Made by a program: the position numbers and the translations under genes. The notes under the pieces are model-generated. The model did not search any database. It was not told the DNA's origin and worked only from the letters and a program-made list of their open reading frames with translations. Of a stretch of 64,000 nucleotides of DNA, positions 15,382 to 24,251 are shown in pieces. Source of the DNA: JAJZNI01 sp035624785 (GTDB lineage: Bacteria; Chloroflexota; Dormibacteria; Aeolococcales; Aeolococcaceae); NCBI GenBank assembly GCA_035624785.1, contig DASPQV010000019.1, positions 30,712 to 94,711 on the forward strand. Direction: 5' to 3'. How positions within the stretch are numbered: position 1 is the first letter of the stretch; each line of letters begins with the position of its first letter.

Positions 15382-17136
15382 TCAGCCGGTCGCGCCCGGT
15401 GAGCGGCCGCCGGGGCCGCTCTTGAGGCCGGGGAAGTCCTCCTCCCAGAACTCGCTGTCGGCGCGGTGTCCGGACCGGCGCTGCTCCGCCTCGCCGGCAC
15501 GCAGCTCCACCCTGCGGATCTTGCCCGAGATCGTCTTGGGCAGCTCCCCGAACTGGAGGCGACGCACCCGCTTGTAGGGTGCGAGGCTCTCCCGAGCGTG
15601 GCGGAGGATGGAGAGCGCGGTCTCGGCGGTGGGTTCGAAGCCGGGGGCCAGCATCACGTACGCCTTGGGGACGCTGCCGCGGACGGGCTCCGGTGACGGC
15701 ACCACGCCCGCCTCGGCCACCGCCTCGTGCTCGATCAGGATGGACTCCAGCTCGAACGGCGAGATCCGGTAGTCGGATGACTTGAAGACATCGTCGGCGC
15801 GGCCGACGTAGGTGAGGTATCCATCGGCATCTCGGCTGGCCACGTCACCGGTGTGGTAGAAGCCGTCGTGCATGACCGAAGCCGTCTTCTCGGGGTCGTC
15901 GAGGTAGCCGGTCATCAGCCCTGCCGGCCGCTTCGAGAGGTCGATGCAGATCTCGCCTTCGACCCCGGCCTGGTCGGTGACCGGGTCGAGCAGCTCGATC
16001 GCATAGCCGGGGAGCGGCCGCCCCATCGAGCCGGGCTTGAGGCGCTGACCGGGTGGGTTGCCCACCTGTGCCGTGGTCTCCGTCTGGCCGAAGCCATCCC
16101 GGATGGTCAGGCCCCACGCCTCCTGGACCCTCTCGATGACCTCGGGGTTGAGCGGCTCACCAGCGCTGACCAGCTCCCGCAGAGCCAGCCGCCACGAGCT
16201 CAGGTCCTCCTGGATCAGCATCCGCCACACCGTCGGCGGAGCGCAGAAGGTGGTCGCCTCGCAGCGGACCAGGGTGTCGAGCAGGTGCGTCGCCGAGAAG
16301 CGGCCGCTGTTGTAGACGAGCACCGTCGCCCCGGCGTTCCAGGGCGCGAACAGGTTGCTCCAGGCGTGCTTGGCCCACCCGGGGGACGAGATGTTGACGT
16401 GGATGTCGCCGGGCTGCAGGCCTATCCAGTACATGGTCGAGAGGTGGCCCACCGGGTAGCTGGCGTGGGTGTGGCCGACCAGCTTGGGCTTGTCGGTGGT
16501 GCCCGAGGTGAAGTAGAGGAGGAGGAGGTCATCGGGCCGCGTGGGCTGGTCGATGCTGAGCTCGCCGGTGTTGGAGAGCCAGTCGGCGTAGGGGATCCAG
16601 CCGCTCACCGGCTCGCCGACCGCGATCCGGGTCAGCCGCTCGCCGAGCCCGCCCAGCCGGCTGGCGATGGCGGATTCGGCTATGACGTGGGCGACCTGGC
16701 CCCGCTCGATCCGGTCGGCGACGTCGTCCGGGGTCAGCAGCGTGGTCGCCGGGATCATGACGGCCCCCAGCTTGGTGAGGGCGAGCACACACTCCCAGAG
16801 GGCGACCCGGTTGCCGAGCATGAGCAGGGTGCGGTCGCCGCGGCGGACACCGAGGCCCTGGAGCCAGGCGGCAACCCGGCTGGAGCTCGCCGACATCTCG
16901 GCGAACGAGAGCTTGCTCTCCGAGCCGTCCTCCTCGACGATCCAGAGCGCGGGCCGCTCATTGCCCCGGGCGATCACGTCGAACCAATCGAGCGCCCAGT
17001 TGAACTCGGAGAGGTCCGGCCACCGGAAGTCGCGGTAGGCGGCATCCGGAGAGCCCCGGTGCTCCAGCAGGAAGTCCCTGGCCTGGCGAAAGTGGGTGGT
17101 CGCCGACGCCGACCCCGGCCGGAGCTGCGTCGCCAT
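15382..17136 (-). CDS. Acyl-CoA synthetase (AMP-binding, medium-chain/acetyl-CoA synthetase-like)
   Basis: A 584-residue ANL-superfamily adenylating enzyme. The nucleotide-binding P-loop reads LYFTSGTTDKPKLVGHTH, with Asp where Gly is usual. GYAIELLDP and GFYHTGDVASRDADGYLTYVGRADDVFKSSDYRISP are the central A-site and hinge motifs, and LPKTISGKIRRVELR holds the C-terminal catalytic lysine. The reaction is carboxylate + ATP + CoA to acyl-CoA + AMP. The short-to-medium-chain assignment is from general resemblance. I start at the ATG ending at 17136; the frame open to 17874 is shadow over the lipoprotein. A CAAGAT seven bases before ATG may be a degenerate leaderless -10. Confidence 0.85.
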   Translation of the reverse strand: MATQLRPGSASATTHFRQARDFLLEHRGSPDAAYRDFRWPDLSEFNWALDWFDVIARGNERPALWIVEEDGSESKLSFAEMSASSSRVAAWLQGLGVRRGDRTLLMLGNRVALWECVLALTKLGAVMIPATTLLTPDDVADRIERGQVAHVIAESAIASRLGGLGERLTRIAVGEPVSGWIPYADWLSNTGELSIDQPTRPDDLLLLYFTSGTTDKPKLVGHTHASYPVGHLSTMYWIGLQPGDIHVNISSPGWAKHAWSNLFAPWNAGATVLVYNSGRFSATHLLDTLVRCEATTFCAPPTVWRMLIQEDLSSWRLALRELVSAGEPLNPEVIERVQEAWGLTIRDGFGQTETTAQVGNPPGQRLKPGSMGRPLPGYAIELLDPVTDQAGVEGEICIDLSKRPAGLMTGYLDDPEKTASVMHDGFYHTGDVASRDADGYLTYVGRADDVFKSSDYRISPFELESILIEHEAVAEAGVVPSPEPVRGSVPKAYVMLAPGFEPTAETALSILRHARESLAPYKRVRRLQFGELPKTISGKIRRVELRAGEAEQRRSGHRADSEFWEEDFPGLKSGPGGRSPGATG

Positions 17137-17245
17137 CGCCCGGATCTTGCCACAACTCCTAGCTGGCTGCCGCAGGAGGTCGAACCGGCACGCGCCGTGG
17201 TCCGTATCGGGCCACAGCGGGGGCCAAGCTCGGAGGATTCCGCCG

Positions 17246-17911
17246 ATGACGCGAACTCTGCGACTCATACCGCTGACGATCTCGGCAGCCACGTTCCTGG
17301 CCGCGGGGTGCGGTGCCGTCGCCGCCACCCCGCCATCCCGGTCAGGCGCGGTCTCCCCTCCGGCCACACCTCCCGCGGTCGTGCCGGCGACCCCCAGCGC
17401 GACCGCCGCACCCGCCGGCGCCTCGGCGCCGGCGACGCCGAGCCCAGCTGCCACGGTCGCGCCGGCACACTCGCAGCGGGTGACCCCGACGCCGATGGCT
17501 CCGCCGTCACCACGCCCGAGCTCGCCGACCCCGGCTCCGCCACCCAGCAGCACCCCGACCCCGGCTTCGGCCCGCCAGGTTGTCGTCAATGCTGTCGATA
17601 TCATGGGGACCCCCACGCTGGTCGCGTCCAGCAATGGATTGACCCTGTACGCCTTCGACCAGGATGTGGCCGGCAGCGGCAGCAGCAACTGCAACGGCAG
17701 CTGTGCCAGCGAGTGGCCACCGCTCCACATCGCCGCCGGGGTCGTTCCCGCCGCCGGGGCGGGGGTGACCGGGCAGCTCGGCACCATCCGCCGCGCCGAC
17801 GGGACCATGCAGGTCACCTTCAACGGCAAGCCCCTGTACTTCTTCTCCGGCGACACGGCACCGGGCCAGACCAACGGGAACTACCCGGGCTGGTCGTCGG
17901 TGAAGCTCTGA
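17246..17911 (+). CDS. Lipoprotein with secreted Y-x4-D repeat domain
   Basis: A 221-residue protein. A lipoprotein signal ends in the lipobox LAAGC (residues about 17-21), followed by an 85-residue linker very rich in Pro, Ala, Ser and Thr. The C-terminal 110 residues carry two copies of the Y-x4-D signature (LYAFDQD and LYFFSGD) of the COG4315/secreted-repeat family. Function is unknown; members are often next to cytochrome or thioredoxin genes, which is not the case here. The ATG follows GGAGG at 9 bases. It diverges from the acyl-CoA synthetase. Confidence 0.85.
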   Translation: MTRTLRLIPLTISAATFLAAGCGAVAATPPSRSGAVSPPATPPAVVPATPSATAAPAGASAPATPSPAATVAPAHSQRVTPTPMAPPSPRPSSPTPAPPPSSTPTPASARQVVVNAVDIMGTPTLVASSNGLTLYAFDQDVAGSGSSNCNGSCASEWPPLHIAAGVVPAAGAGVTGQLGTIRRADGTMQVTFNGKPLYFFSGDTAPGQTNGNYPGWSSVKL

Positions 17912-17974
17912 CCATCCCGGCTGCGTCAGCCGCTCCAGACGCCCTCATTTGCTCTGGAGCGGCTGGACAGCATC

Positions 17975-17980
17975 TAGGAT
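17975..17980 (+). promoter_or_regulatory. Leaderless -10 box of the transketolase-like gene
   Basis: TAGGAT ends 7 bases before the ATG at 17988. No Shine-Dalgarno is present between the two. Confidence 0.55.
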
Positions 17981-17987
17981 GGTCGTC

Positions 17988-20390
17988 ATGAGCACACTGC
18001 CTGAGCTCGGCACCAGCGCACGCACCGGCCGCGGCGTCCCCGGAGACGTGGAGCGTCTCTACGCGGCCGCGGAACCCGACTTCGCCCGCTACGAGGCGGT
18101 GAAGGACGTCATCGACGAGTGCATCGACCTGTCCCTGAACTACCGGCAGAGCGGGCACCCGGGGGGCTCACGCTCCAAGGTGCACCTCCTCCTGGCGCTG
18201 CTCCTCTCCGGGGCGATGCGCTGGGACATCCGCCGCCCCTGGCTCCGCTTCGCGGACCGGTTTGTGCTCTCGGCCGGCCACACCGTGCCCCTGGTGTACG
18301 CGTCCCTGGCGGTGCTCAACGAGGGGATGCGGGCTCGCCACCAGCGGACCGGCGACGCCCGTTTCGCCTTTCCCCAGGACGGCGACTTCGCGCTGACCTG
18401 GGAGTGGCTGCTCCGGCTGCGGCGCCGGGGGGGGCTGCCCGGGCATGCCGAGATGGCCGGGCGGACCCTGTTCCTCAAGTTCAACACCGGCCCCTCCGGC
18501 CACGGCATGGCCCCCGCTGCCGGCGAGGCCCTGGCCCTGCGGCTGGCCGGCGCCGAGGAGGTCAAGGTCTTCGCGGTGGAGGGTGAGGGAGGCATCACCC
18601 CGGGCGCTGCCCACGAGACCAAGAACACTGCCTGGGGCCTGGGCCTCAGCAACCTGGTGTTCCTGCTCGACTGGAACGACTACGGGATCGATCCCCGCCC
18701 CGCCTCCAGCGTGGTCCACGGGACACCCGTCGACTGGTTCGCGCCCTATGGCTGGAGGGTCACCGGAGTGGAGAAGGGCTCGGAGTGGGGCCCGGTGACC
18801 CGCGGCGTGCTCGACGCCGCCTGCGGCGACAACCCCGGCCGCGTTCCCAGCGTCGCCTGGTTCAAGACCCGCAAGGGGCGCGGCTATGGCAAGTACGACT
18901 ACAAGAGCCACGGCACCCCCTGGCCGCTGAACGCGCCCGAGTTCTGGGCCGTTCGCAGGGAGTTCATGGCTCGGCACGAGGTCGAGTACCGGGGGGTCGA
19001 CGCGCCCGCCCCCAAGGACCCGGCGGAGTTGCGCGCCCAGGCGGAGGCCAACCTCGAGGTCGCGATCGGCGTGCTCCGGCGGGACCGAGGGCTGGTCGAC
19101 TGGCTCTCGGACCGGCTGGTGGCGATCGCCGAGACGGTGCCGGAGGAGATCGAGGGTTTCCGGTTGGGCCAGCGGGGAGCCGGGGTGTTCCAGGACCGGA
19201 GGCTGTTCGACTTCGCCGGCTACCCGGCCGAGCTGTGGAAGAAACCCGGAGAGAAGGCCCCCAACCGGGCTGCCCTGGGTGCCTGGGGCGCCTACGTCAA
19301 CGGCTCCGCCCGCCGTCACCACGGCCGGCCCCTCTTCATCGCCGCCTCGGCGGACCTCGCCGAGTCCACCAACATCGCCGGCTTCGCCCAGGACTTCGGA
19401 GACCTGGATGGATACGGCTGGTACGAGCGGGACGGCAATCCCCAGGGCACCCTGCTTCCGACCGAGATCACCGAGTTCAGCAACGCCGGTCTGCTGACCG
19501 GGATGGCCTCGGTCAACCTCGCCGAGGATCCCTTCACCCGCTTCGACGGCTTCTGGGGAGCCTGCTCCACCTACGGCTCGTTCTCATACCTCAAGTACGG
19601 GCCGATGCGCCTCTTCAGCCAGCTGGCCCAGGACTGCGAGCTCAGGGTCGGCAAGGTGCTGTGGATCGCCGGCCACTCGGGGCCCGAGACGGCCGAGGAC
19701 TCGCGCACCCATTTCGGGGTCTTCTCGACCGGGGTGACCCAGCTGTTCCCCGAGGGGCGCGCCCTCGACCTGCATCCCTGGGAATACAACGAGGTACCGG
19801 TCGTTCTCGGCGCGGCCATGGCCACCGACGTGCCCATCGTCGTCCTCCATCTCACCAGGCCGCCGATCGAGATCCCGGACCGGGCCCAGCTGGGCATTCC
19901 CTCCCACTTCGCCGCGGCCAGGGGGGCCTATGTCCTGCGTGCCTTCCGGGAGGGCATCCCCAGGCTGGGCACGGTCTATGTGCGAGGCACCATGTCGACC
20001 CACAACCTGGTCAGGGTCCTGCCCGACCTCGATCGCCTCGGTCTCAACGTCAAGGTGGTGGCGGCGATCAGCCCACAGCTCTTCGCCCTCCAGGACGACG
20101 AGTACCGGGAGAGCGTGGTCGGCCCCGCCGACCGGATCGACGCCATGGTGGTGACCAACGGCGCCTACAACCTGATGCAGCACTGGGCCCACGGACCGCT
20201 GGTGCGCGAGTACTCCCTGTCGGCGGACTGGGACGACCGCTGGCGCACCGGCGGGACCGTCGACGAAGTCATCGACGAGGCCCACCTCGACCCCGCCCAC
20301 GTGCTCGCCGCGATCCAGAGGTTCGTGGAGGAGCGGCCGGAGCGGCTGGCGAGGATGCGGGTGGAGCTGGACGCGGCCCTCGGCCGCTAG
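17988..20390 (+). CDS. Transketolase-like thiamine-diphosphate enzyme
   Basis: An 800-residue single-chain enzyme of the transketolase family. Family marks include RQSGHPGGSRSKVH, RFADRFVLSAGH, GPSGHGMAPAAGEALALRL, EGEGGITPGAAHETKNTA and SNLVFLLDWNDYGID (the ThDP/Mg site). A second half holds LFIAASADLAESTNIAGFAQDFGD and GVFSTGVTQLFPEGRAL. Ordinary transketolases are 620-680 residues, so this is about 120 longer and diverged in the central domain. It probably transfers a two-carbon unit between sugar phosphates, but substrate choice is not certain. It is not phosphoketolase, whose motifs are absent. The ATG at 17988 is set by the -10 box. Its stop codon lies inside a strong hairpin. Confidence 0.75.
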   Translation: MSTLPELGTSARTGRGVPGDVERLYAAAEPDFARYEAVKDVIDECIDLSLNYRQSGHPGGSRSKVHLLLALLLSGAMRWDIRRPWLRFADRFVLSAGHTVPLVYASLAVLNEGMRARHQRTGDARFAFPQDGDFALTWEWLLRLRRRGGLPGHAEMAGRTLFLKFNTGPSGHGMAPAAGEALALRLAGAEEVKVFAVEGEGGITPGAAHETKNTAWGLGLSNLVFLLDWNDYGIDPRPASSVVHGTPVDWFAPYGWRVTGVEKGSEWGPVTRGVLDAACGDNPGRVPSVAWFKTRKGRGYGKYDYKSHGTPWPLNAPEFWAVRREFMARHEVEYRGVDAPAPKDPAELRAQAEANLEVAIGVLRRDRGLVDWLSDRLVAIAETVPEEIEGFRLGQRGAGVFQDRRLFDFAGYPAELWKKPGEKAPNRAALGAWGAYVNGSARRHHGRPLFIAASADLAESTNIAGFAQDFGDLDGYGWYERDGNPQGTLLPTEITEFSNAGLLTGMASVNLAEDPFTRFDGFWGACSTYGSFSYLKYGPMRLFSQLAQDCELRVGKVLWIAGHSGPETAEDSRTHFGVFSTGVTQLFPEGRALDLHPWEYNEVPVVLGAAMATDVPIVVLHLTRPPIEIPDRAQLGIPSHFAAARGAYVLRAFREGIPRLGTVYVRGTMSTHNLVRVLPDLDRLGLNVKVVAAISPQLFALQDDEYRESVVGPADRIDAMVVTNGAYNLMQHWAHGPLVREYSLSADWDDRWRTGGTVDEVIDEAHLDPAHVLAAIQRFVEERPERLARMRVELDAALGR

Positions 20391-20423
20391 CCTTTCCGAC
20401 CTGCACAAGGGTCGAGGCTAGCG
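20385..20423. terminator. Strong hairpin at the end of the transketolase-like gene
   Basis: CGCTAGCCT (20385-20393) pairs perfectly with AGGCTAGCG (20415-20423), and an inner CGACC/GGTCG adds five pairs around an 8-base loop. The outer left arm includes the TAG stop codon. There is no long T run. It also lies downstream of the minus-strand gcv operon and may stop both. Confidence 0.65.
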
Positions 20424-20621
20424 CCCGGGACCCTTGCGAGAGAGCCGGGTGGCCCCTTCAGGTCATCGCCCCGTTATGGACACCCGTGTCCGAAACCTGG
20501 TGGGACATGCTGGAGGCTGCCCTGTTCGTGAAGCGCTGGAGCTGAAGGGCACCCTCGGCGCAGCCGCCCGGGCGTTGCTTGACACCGCCTTCGCAGGGGT
20601 TGCGTCCCGGTGGTTCCCGGG

Positions 20622-21536
20622 TCAGGGACCCGGAGGAAGCTCTGCCAGGGTTGCGGCAGCAGCCGTGATCGCCGCCTCACGTGCCTCGCGGAGGCGGCGG
20701 CTCAGCGGGCCCGGCTGCCCGTCGCTGACCGGCCATCCGTCGATGCGGGTGACCGGCAGGATGCCGGCCACCGAGCTGGCCAGAAGCACCTCGGATGCCG
20801 AGCGGAGCTCCTCCGGGGCCAGCTGGATCTCGCGGACCGACACGCCGAGGGCGAGCGCGCCCGAGCGGATCACCCACTCCCGGGTGGTCCCGCGGAGGAT
20901 GCCGCACTCCAGGGAGGGCGTGGCGATCCCCGCCGAGTCGAGCATGAAGATGCTCGCCGAGGTCGCCTCGGCGACATGCCCGTCGGTGGTTAGGAAAAGG
21001 GCATCGTCGGCGGCTCGCCGGTGCGCCTCGAGCCGCGCGTAGACGAAGTCGGCGCGGCTCGTCGTCTTGACCGCGGCCAGGGGGCTCATGGGATCCCGGC
21101 GGACCGTCGAGATCACCAGGTGCAGGCCGCGGCGGAGCAGCTCCGGCGGCGGGGGATCCACCCGCCAGGCCTGGACCACCAGGGTCGGGGCGACCCCGGT
21201 AGGGGGGAGCAGGGCGCGCCCGGCTACGGGTCCCCGGCTGACCGTCAGGCGGACCGCGGCGGTCATCGCGGCCCCGTCCAGGCCGTTGGCGCCGATCACC
21301 TCGGTGATCGCATCGCCGAGCCTGACCTCGAGATCACCGGGGAGCGGGATCTCCATCTTCTCCGCTGAGGACCGCAGCCGCCCCAGGTGGAGGGGCAGCT
21401 CGAGAGCCCGGCCGCTGCAGATCCGGATGGTCTCGAACACCCCGTCCCCGAGCAGGAAGCCCCGATCGGTCACGGCCAACTCCGGCTGCTCGGTCGGGAT
21501 CAGCCACCCGTTGACCCAGGCATGCGACGTGCTCAT
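20622..21536 (-). CDS. Class IV aminotransferase (PabC/IlvE-like)
   Basis: A 304-residue PLP fold-type IV enzyme. VTDRGFLLGDGVFETIR is the family opening, Lys157 in PLAAVKTTSR is the Schiff-base lysine, and FLTTDGHVAEATSASIFML then LRGTTREWVI form the cofactor phosphate site. The group includes branched-chain aminotransferase, D-amino-acid aminotransferase and aminodeoxychorismate lyase (PabC). Size and the GVFETIR context lean to PabC-like, but I cannot separate these. The ATG overlaps the stop of the NAD-kinase-like gene (ATGA), and it is the last gene of the gcvPA-gcvPB operon. Confidence 0.8.
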   Translation of the reverse strand: MSTSHAWVNGWLIPTEQPELAVTDRGFLLGDGVFETIRICSGRALELPLHLGRLRSSAEKMEIPLPGDLEVRLGDAITEVIGANGLDGAAMTAAVRLTVSRGPVAGRALLPPTGVAPTLVVQAWRVDPPPPELLRRGLHLVISTVRRDPMSPLAAVKTTSRADFVYARLEAHRRAADDALFLTTDGHVAEATSASIFMLDSAGIATPSLECGILRGTTREWVIRSGALALGVSVREIQLAPEELRSASEVLLASSVAGILPVTRIDGWPVSDGQPGPLSRRLREAREAAITAAAATLAELPPGP

Positions 21537-22666
21537 GCCACGACCCGCCAGACGACCTGGTCGCGCGGGCCGGTGATGACCCGCACGTATCCCTCGAGCA
21601 GCTGGTCGCAGTCGGGGTCACCGGTGTCGACGCGGAGCGGGCCTTCGAGCGCGTGCAGCTTGTCGAGGGTGGCGATGACCAGGATGTTGTCGCGCCCGAC
21701 CTGTCGGATCAGGCGCGGGCTCAGCTGCTGGTTGCCCCGTCCGAAGACGTGGCCCTGGCCGCCGATCGCGGTGACCACGATGCGTGCCCGGTGTCGGTCG
21801 ATGGCCTCGAGCAGCTGGGCCTCGCTGAGGTCGCGGCCCAGCAACCGTCCCCCCTGCACCAGGTCGACCCCGAGGAGCGTCGTCTCTAAGCCGAGCTGAT
21901 CCCCCACCGCCTTGACCGTCGAGCCCGGCCCGAGGATGTAAAGGGCTTCGGGGTCGCGCTCCATCTCCTCCAACACGCCGAGGGCCACTCCGCGCGTGGT
22001 CGAGGGATCGGACCGGCTGCCTGCCTTGGCCCGCTGCACCAGGTCGTGGACGCAGGGGACGGGGAGGCAGCCGAACAGCCGGGGCGCGACCACCCCCGAA
22101 CGGAAAAGGTCCTCGTCGACGTCCAGGACCTCCCGCTCCTCCAACCGCGAGCGGCCGGCGACGAAGCCCCTCACCACCTCGGCGGCGCGGCGGGGGGTCA
22201 CCGCGAATACGCTCGAATGGATCTTCACCCCCGCTGGAATGCCGATCACCGGAAGCGCCATCCCGGTCGCCGCAGCCACATCGCGGGCGGTGCCGTCGCC
22301 ACCGGCGAAGAGGAGTAGCTCCGCGCCCCACCGATGCAGGTCCGAAGCCGCTCGTCGGGTGTCGTCGGCGGTGGTCCGGCCGCTCACGATGCTGCCCAGC
22401 AGGGCGGGCTCGAAGCCGCAGGCCCGCGCCGTCCGCGCGCCCATCTCCGCGGGGTACGTGCCGAGCACCACGGCATCGGCCAGGTCGCACAGCGCCGCCA
22501 GCGTCTGGGCGGCACGCTGCTCCGCCGAGGGCACAGCTCCGAGGGCCAGGGCTCGGGCGACGATGGTGGTCCCATCCGAACCCTTGAGGCCAACCCGCCC
22601 GCCGATGCCGGCTAGCGGGTTGACGATCAGGCCCAGGCGGCGGCGGTGCTCAGCCGGGTTGGCCAT
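21533..22666 (-). CDS. ATP-NAD kinase family protein (AcoX-like)
   Basis: A 377-residue protein with the diacylglycerol-kinase/NAD-kinase fold. LGLIVNPLAGIGGRVGLKGSDG is the start of the ATP-NAD kinase-like group associated with acetoin clusters. LLLFAGGDGTARDVA is the GGDGT nucleotide-binding loop, and VIGIPAGVKIHSSVFAV is the next conserved loop. The family phosphorylates NAD or related substrates, or has lost activity; the substrate here is unknown. The ATG lies inside the end of gcvPB (a GTG one codon earlier is equally possible), with AAGGA upstream, so translation is coupled. Confidence 0.75.
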   Translation of the reverse strand: MANPAEHRRRLGLIVNPLAGIGGRVGLKGSDGTTIVARALALGAVPSAEQRAAQTLAALCDLADAVVLGTYPAEMGARTARACGFEPALLGSIVSGRTTADDTRRAASDLHRWGAELLLFAGGDGTARDVAAATGMALPVIGIPAGVKIHSSVFAVTPRRAAEVVRGFVAGRSRLEEREVLDVDEDLFRSGVVAPRLFGCLPVPCVHDLVQRAKAGSRSDPSTTRGVALGVLEEMERDPEALYILGPGSTVKAVGDQLGLETTLLGVDLVQGGRLLGRDLSEAQLLEAIDRHRARIVVTAIGGQGHVFGRGNQQLSPRLIRQVGRDNILVIATLDKLHALEGPLRVDTGDPDCDQLLEGYVRVITGPRDQVVWRVVA

Positions 22667-24251
22667 CACCGTGCATCCTTCTCCACACCCTCCAGGTGAA
22701 CGGGACCTCGGTGAGGCTCCGGTAGTCGTGGACCTCTCGCCGAACGATGCAGCGATGCGGCGCAGTCTTGACGATCTCCGGCTCCCGGTAGGCTTCTGCC
22801 GAGATCTGGTGGAAGGCGGCGATGAAGCGATCGAGATCCCGTTTCGACTGACCCTCGGTGGGCTCCGGGGTCACCGGCTCGTCGATGATCCGGGGCACGT
22901 GGCTCTCGAAGTAGGTGGCCACCCCGAAGTCGGCCAGCCGGTAGTTGAAGTCGGTGGTGGTGACGCCGGTGTCCTCGAAGAGCTTCCGAAGGGTGAAGCG
23001 CGCCTCCTGGAGCTTGCGCCGGTTGGGATAGGAGATGGCCAGTCCCCGGACCTCGAGCAGCTTGCGGATCAGGTAGTTGTTGTTGATCACCGCCCACTCC
23101 GAGGCGGCGCGCAGCCCGTCCTGGCCCATCGCCAGAACGTAGGCGTAGGCCTTGACGACGTTGGGCACCATGCCCAGGAACGTGCCCACCTTGCCGATGC
23201 TCAGAGGCAGGTCGTGATCGAGGTGGTAACTCTCTCCGTCGAACCTGAGCAGGGGGACGGGCAGGAAGGGGACGAATCCCTCCTTGACCGCCACGGCACA
23301 GGCCCCTGGACCGTAGGAGCCATGAGGCGTCGAGAAGGTCTTGTGGAGGTTGAAGTGGACCATGTCTGCACCCAGGTCGCCGGCGCGCATCCGGGTCATG
23401 ACCCCGTTGAAGTTCGCCTGGTCCAGGGAGACGACGCCTCCCGCATCGTGAACCAGCCGAGCGTATTCAGCGATCTTGGAGTCGAAGACGCCGGTGTCGT
23501 AGGGTGCCGTGACCATGATGCCGGCGGTCCGCGGTGAGATGGCCGCCCGGAGCGCCTCGATGCCGATCTCGCCGGTGACCGGATCGGGATAGAGGCTGAT
23601 CACTCGGAATCCGGCGGCCGCCGCCGCGGCGGGGTTGCACGGGTGGGAGACGGCGCAGGTGATCATCTCGTCGCGGTGGTTCTGGTTCCGGGCGCGGTGG
23701 TGGGCGCGGATCATAAGAGCGTCGGTGTAGGCGCCATGGCCTCCGCCCCGGGGCTGGAAGGTCACCTCGTCCATGCCGGCAAGCTCGCGGAGCCAGTTGC
23801 GCAACCCGTACATGAGCTCGAGGACGCCCTGCAGCGCGGCCTCGGGCTCCAGTGGATGGAGGTCGCGGAGCTTGGGCAGCCGGGCGATCTCCTCGTTGAG
23901 CCGCGGCGAGTACTTCATGGTGCAGGTCCCGACTCCGACGTTGCTGCCCGAGTCGTAGCCGAAGGTCATCTGCGAGCAGCGGATGTAGTGGCGGAGGATC
24001 TCCGGCTCGCTCACCTCCGGAAGCGCCGGTGGCACCGCCCGCCTGGCCGCCGCCGGCAGGGTGTCGACGATGCCAGTGGTCTCGGCGGCAAGCTCCGGTT
24101 CGATGCTGGGGAGGATCTGGTTCACCGTCCCGGGCCGCGACTGCTCGTAGAGGGTGGTCTCGTGCCAGCGTGGGGCCCTGTAGCCGGTGTCGATCTCCCC
24201 GTACCGCGTCATCCTCTCGGCTTCCACCCCGGGCTCGAAGGTCTTGACCAT
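22650..24251 (-). CDS. gcvPB: Glycine dehydrogenase (decarboxylating) subunit 2
   Basis: A 533-residue PLP enzyme subunit of the glycine cleavage system P-protein. Conserved signs include MTFGYDSGSNVGVGTCTMKYSPRLNE, FQPRGGGHGAYTDALM and the cofactor lysine Lys304 in HFNLHKTFSTPHG. It works as a dimer with GcvPA to decarboxylate glycine and pass the aminomethyl group to lipoyl H-protein. Its ATG overlaps the GcvPA stop (TGATG). No gcvT or gcvH is in the window, so the other system components lie elsewhere. Confidence 0.95.
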   Translation of the reverse strand: MVKTFEPGVEAERMTRYGEIDTGYRAPRWHETTLYEQSRPGTVNQILPSIEPELAAETTGIVDTLPAAARRAVPPALPEVSEPEILRHYIRCSQMTFGYDSGSNVGVGTCTMKYSPRLNEEIARLPKLRDLHPLEPEAALQGVLELMYGLRNWLRELAGMDEVTFQPRGGGHGAYTDALMIRAHHRARNQNHRDEMITCAVSHPCNPAAAAAAGFRVISLYPDPVTGEIGIEALRAAISPRTAGIMVTAPYDTGVFDSKIAEYARLVHDAGGVVSLDQANFNGVMTRMRAGDLGADMVHFNLHKTFSTPHGSYGPGACAVAVKEGFVPFLPVPLLRFDGESYHLDHDLPLSIGKVGTFLGMVPNVVKAYAYVLAMGQDGLRAASEWAVINNNYLIRKLLEVRGLAISYPNRRKLQEARFTLRKLFEDTGVTTTDFNYRLADFGVATYFESHVPRIIDEPVTPEPTEGQSKRDLDRFIAAFHQISAEAYREPEIVKTAPHRCIVRREVHDYRSLTEVPFTWRVWRRMHGDGQPG

